From Bacteroidales bacterium UBA5197 (lineage in GTDB: Bacteria > Bacteroidota > Bacteroidia > Bacteroidales > Lentimicrobiaceae): a stretch of 35,110 bases of DNA. Made by a program: the position numbers and the translations under genes. Under the pieces are notes generated by a model. That model did no database searches. It was not told where the DNA came from and saw only the letters and a list, made by a program, of their open reading frames with translations. The stretch covers positions 201,285 through 236,394 of the forward strand of contig DHVX01000055.1 of assembly GCA_002412885.1 (NCBI GenBank), written 5' to 3'. This document shows positions 33,179-35,110 of this stretch, in pieces. Position 1 is the stretch's first letter, and every line of letters starts with the position of its first letter.

Positions 33179-33230
33179 TTCAAGTTCTATGTTCTATTGT
33201 GTGGTCACTTAATATTGCAGCCAACCGATC

Positions 33231-33333
33231 GGATATCCACAATATAGCGTATTCATCTGAAATGCGTAATCCCTTCATGATAGAACAAAACAACTCAGAT
33301 TTCCACCCCAAATTTAACAAAATCCAAATATCC
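33231..33333 (-). repeat. Duplicated promoter/leader element, copy 2
   Basis: The blocks ggatatccacaatat (33231-33245) and tcagatttccaccccaaat (33295-33313) match copy 1 at nearly the same spacing. The minus strand reads TAAATTTG (33316-33309) then GGGGTGGAAAT, about 130 bases before the gene starting at 33178. Confidence 0.75.
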
Positions 33334-33342
33334 GGACCATTC

Positions 33343-34257
33343 TTATTTATTAAATGCAGTTTTTATTAATTTTACTTTTATAGTTTGTTTATTCAAAAGT
33401 TCCATCTCAACAAAATAAACTCCCTTAGCCAAATTTTCAATATTTATACTGTTTGAGGTTAATTTATTCTTCCTGACACATTCATTGCCTAATAAGTCAA
33501 TTATTCTTAGAGACACAATTTGAGATATATCAGAAATGTATAAAATGTTTTCGGCTGGATTTGGATAAATTGAAATGTCTGGTTCATTTTTAGGATAAAA
33601 TGGCAATCCAGTCATAAAATCCCAACAATCATTAGTGTTGCTATTAAAATACCCCCAACAATTTAGCCATGGACCAAACTCAAAAACAGGAAATGGATAG
33701 AAAATAGGGCCAGCCGGTCCACCTAAGCCTTCAATAAAGTAACATCCATACCAGATAGAAGATACATCTTCAAGCATAAACATTCTTCGGGCAATGCTAT
33801 CATAAGTTGTAATCTCGGATATAGAATTTACAATGAAAGTTACCCCTCCATAAACAATCGAATCACCAACCAGCAAATTATAATCAAAAAGCAAACTCTC
33901 CTCCATTTGCTGACTATCATACAAATATATTTTACCTACTGAGTCTTCGTGAACATAATAGTTTGTAGGGTATGATACTGTTTCGCAACGATGTGGCGGG
34001 CAATCAGCATCATCTGTGATAAAATACACACTTACAAGATTATATGCCAGAACTCTTGTATATTGTTTCTCGTTTATTACTGTATCATTCCCAAAATGAA
34101 ACCGTTCACCACCTCCGCCATAACCTGAGCAGATGTATCCCATTTCCTGATAGTGCACATCCCAAAAAATAGAATCATTCACCATTTTAATATAGTTCTG
34201 AGCTGGAGAAAGCTTGCTTGAAAAAAGCATTACAATTATTATCAATAATAATCTCAT
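33343..34257 (-). CDS. Secreted protein with T9SS type A sorting domain
   Basis: 304 residues with a signal peptide (1-19, ending SPA-Q). The middle part has paired Cys and many aromatic residues (MGYICSGYGGGGERFHFG, DADCPPHRCETVSYP, GLGGPAGPIFYPFP). The C-terminal ~75 residues (SIYPNPAENILYI, then LRIIDLLGNE and NLAKGVYFVEM) are a type A sorting domain for type IX secretion. The layout parallels the T9SS protein at 28059-28922, so they may be distant paralogues. No enzymatic motif is visible. Confidence 0.85.
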   Translation of the reverse strand: MRLLLIIIVMLFSSKLSPAQNYIKMVNDSIFWDVHYQEMGYICSGYGGGGERFHFGNDTVINEKQYTRVLAYNLVSVYFITDDADCPPHRCETVSYPTNYYVHEDSVGKIYLYDSQQMEESLLFDYNLLVGDSIVYGGVTFIVNSISEITTYDSIARRMFMLEDVSSIWYGCYFIEGLGGPAGPIFYPFPVFEFGPWLNCWGYFNSNTNDCWDFMTGLPFYPKNEPDISIYPNPAENILYISDISQIVSLRIIDLLGNECVRKNKLTSNSINIENLAKGVYFVEMELLNKQTIKVKLIKTAFNK

Positions 34258-34343
34258 GACTGTTTTTTTTGATGGCTATAATATTAACAATTTGAAACGG
34301 TTGGGTTTCCGGAGCACATGCTTCTCATCCGAAAAATACAACC

Positions 34344-34374
34344 TATATTTCCACCCCAAAATTATCAAATTTAT
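34344..34374 (-). repeat. Promoter/leader element, copy 3 (second block only)
   Basis: tatatttccaccccaaaatt matches the second block of the copies at 31094 and 33295. The minus strand reads TAATTTTG (34364-34357) then GGGGTGGAAAT, about 100 bases before the T9SS gene starting at 34257. The ggatatcc block is absent. Confidence 0.65.
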
Positions 34375-34661
34375 CATTGTTGTCCGGGGAAAGTTCAGAA
34401 TATTATTACAAATGACTGATATTGTATCTCATAGACAAAAGTTAAGGAACAATACCTTACTATATAAAATTTGCCACCAAAACACGAAATCATCAAATTT
34501 TACCAATTTAATTCATTCATTTTGTGTAATTTGGAGATTTGGAGATTTGGTGGCAAGGAAATTTTCGATTTTCACCGGACAATAGTGCAAATTTATAAAT
34601 ATGCAAGCCATTCCTGTACTTTTTACTTTTGGCTAAGATCACTTAAACCCTATACCTGCAC

Positions 34662-34703
34662 TTGCTGCAGGCTAAAGTCGTGTAGCAAGAAATTTGATTT
34701 TCA
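34662..34703. repeat. Dispersed hairpin, copy 3
   Basis: ttgctgca pairs with tgtagcaa (one G-U) around ggctaaagtcg-type sequence and is followed by an AT-rich tail ending TTGATTTTC, as in copy 2 at 22374. Stem differences between the copies keep pairing. Confidence 0.75.
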
Positions 34704-34760
34704 GGCAGTATTTTCCTTCACTTCACTAAAGCCTTGCGAACCCGGACATCTTTCAAAAAT

Positions 34761-34799
34761 TTGCGCTCCTTTTGCGCCTTTGCGTCCTAGCGTGAAACC
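34761..34799. repeat. Short tandem repeat of 9-10 bp
   Basis: Four degenerate units: ttgcgctcct, tttgcgcct, ttgcgtcct, agcgtgaaa. This type of ttgcgcct-rich repeat is common between genes in Bacteroidota genomes. Confidence 0.7.
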
Positions 34800-34861
34800 T
34801 GAAAGAACATCTCCTAATCTTTGCGCGAAGCTTCTGTAATCAGGCAAACCCCACACCATTC

Positions 34862-35110
34862 CTAAACTTTCCTTATCCCAATCTTCCCTCCCAGCCATGC
34901 CATAGGGAAATATGCCAATGCCAGATCAACAACAGAAAACCACAGTGGCGAAGGAAGCATAAACACCATCATTGCACCGCCAATCAGAAAAAACGCACCT
35001 ATCACCAGTGCAAAAGTCATTTTATGACTTCCGGCAATCAGCGCAGCCACCAGTGCACCCGCAAATGTCCCAAGGGCATGAGCCAGAAAAGGCATCAGGA
35101 AATTAATGGG
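34862..35110 (-). CDS. Small multi-helix membrane protein, 5' end outside the window
   Basis: At least 83 codons are open to the right edge. There is an ATG at 35095, but the frame stays open upstream of it and the first visible residues (PINFLMPFLAHALGTFAG) already form a membrane helix, so the true start probably lies beyond the window. Three membrane helices are visible, with a HALGTFAGALVAALIAG segment, an MLPSPLWFSVVDL segment and a C-terminal PMAWLGGKIG. This matches a conserved small membrane protein family of unknown function, usually 120-140 residues long. Confidence 0.7.
   Translation of the reverse strand, partial: PINFLMPFLAHALGTFAGALVAALIAGSHKMTFALVIGAFFLIGGAMMVFMLPSPLWFSVVDLALAYFPMAWLGGKIGIRKV

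Larger units (their letters stand above)
34258..34861. other. Intergenic, 604 bases, repeat-rich
   Basis: No gene is called. It holds the third promoter/leader copy (34344-34374), a degenerate 9-bp repeat (tttggagatttggagattt, about 34532-34551), the dispersed hairpin copy 3 (34662-34703) and the 9-10-bp tandem repeat 34761-34799. Open frames here are by-products of the repeats. Confidence 0.55.

Noticed and set aside
18638..34861. Integron as a firm call
   Set aside because: No integrase gene is in the window and only one heptamer core fits the attC consensus perfectly; reported only as a possibility.
34471..34898. Open frames on both strands in the repeat-rich gap near the right edge
   Set aside because: They run through short tandem repeats and a dispersed hairpin and show no protein features.

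Overview
The window comes from a Bacteroidota chromosome. The evidence is promoter boxes of the TAnnTTTG type ahead of several genes, three secreted proteins with type IX secretion (T9SS type A) C-terminal sorting domains, two SusC-like TonB-dependent receptors (at least one with a carboxypeptidase-like N-terminal domain), a GWxTD-domain protein, and many small lipoproteins and hypothetical proteins. Base composition is moderately AT-rich, and the intergenic repeats are of a kind seen in this phylum. The genus cannot be named from what is visible.

Positions 1-580 hold a tandem 115-bp structured repeat that runs into a nested inverted repeat, then a tRNA-Ser(UGA) on the minus strand with its own promoter and terminator. 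Positions 584-4406 are core-type genes: a GWxTD protein, a family 2 glycosyltransferase coupled to an SMR/Gdx-type exporter, and on the other strand a small lipoprotein and aroQ. The last 26 codons of the exporter lie antisense to the end of aroQ. Positions 4554-10390 are an outer-membrane uptake region. A TPP riboswitch controls one TonB-dependent receptor, which is therefore probably for thiamine. A small Cys-rich membrane-anchored protein precedes a second receptor that carries the CxxxM and HxM copper-ligand signature of OprC. A 17-bp perfect hairpin closes this region against a convergent serine hydrolase.

Positions 10442-17881 are all on the minus strand: a beta-lactamase-fold hydrolase, a repeat-containing T9SS cargo protein, a large lipoprotein and a membrane TPR/LuxR-HTH regulator. 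From 18074 to the right edge every convincing gene is also on the minus strand. Most are short and unrelated to one another (lipoproteins, small membrane proteins, DUF4256, DUF5694, DUF333, T9SS cargo, a FloA fragment), with dispersed hairpins and duplicated promoter/leader segments between them. This stretch looks like an accessory cassette-like array, but no integrase is present and no attC site is proven.

The most interesting locus is 23932-27409. It encodes a papain-family (C1A) cysteine peptidase with intact Gln-Cys-His-Asn and no signal peptide. Next comes a small protein made of a disordered N-terminus plus a domain homologous to the C-terminal domain of that peptidase, and then a chagasin-like (I42) cysteine peptidase inhibitor with its own promoter. 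An unrecognised 414-residue protein lies upstream. All four look cytoplasmic. The layout suggests an intracellular peptidase, a stand-alone partner or decoy domain, and a dedicated inhibitor acting together, which I do not recognise as a described system.
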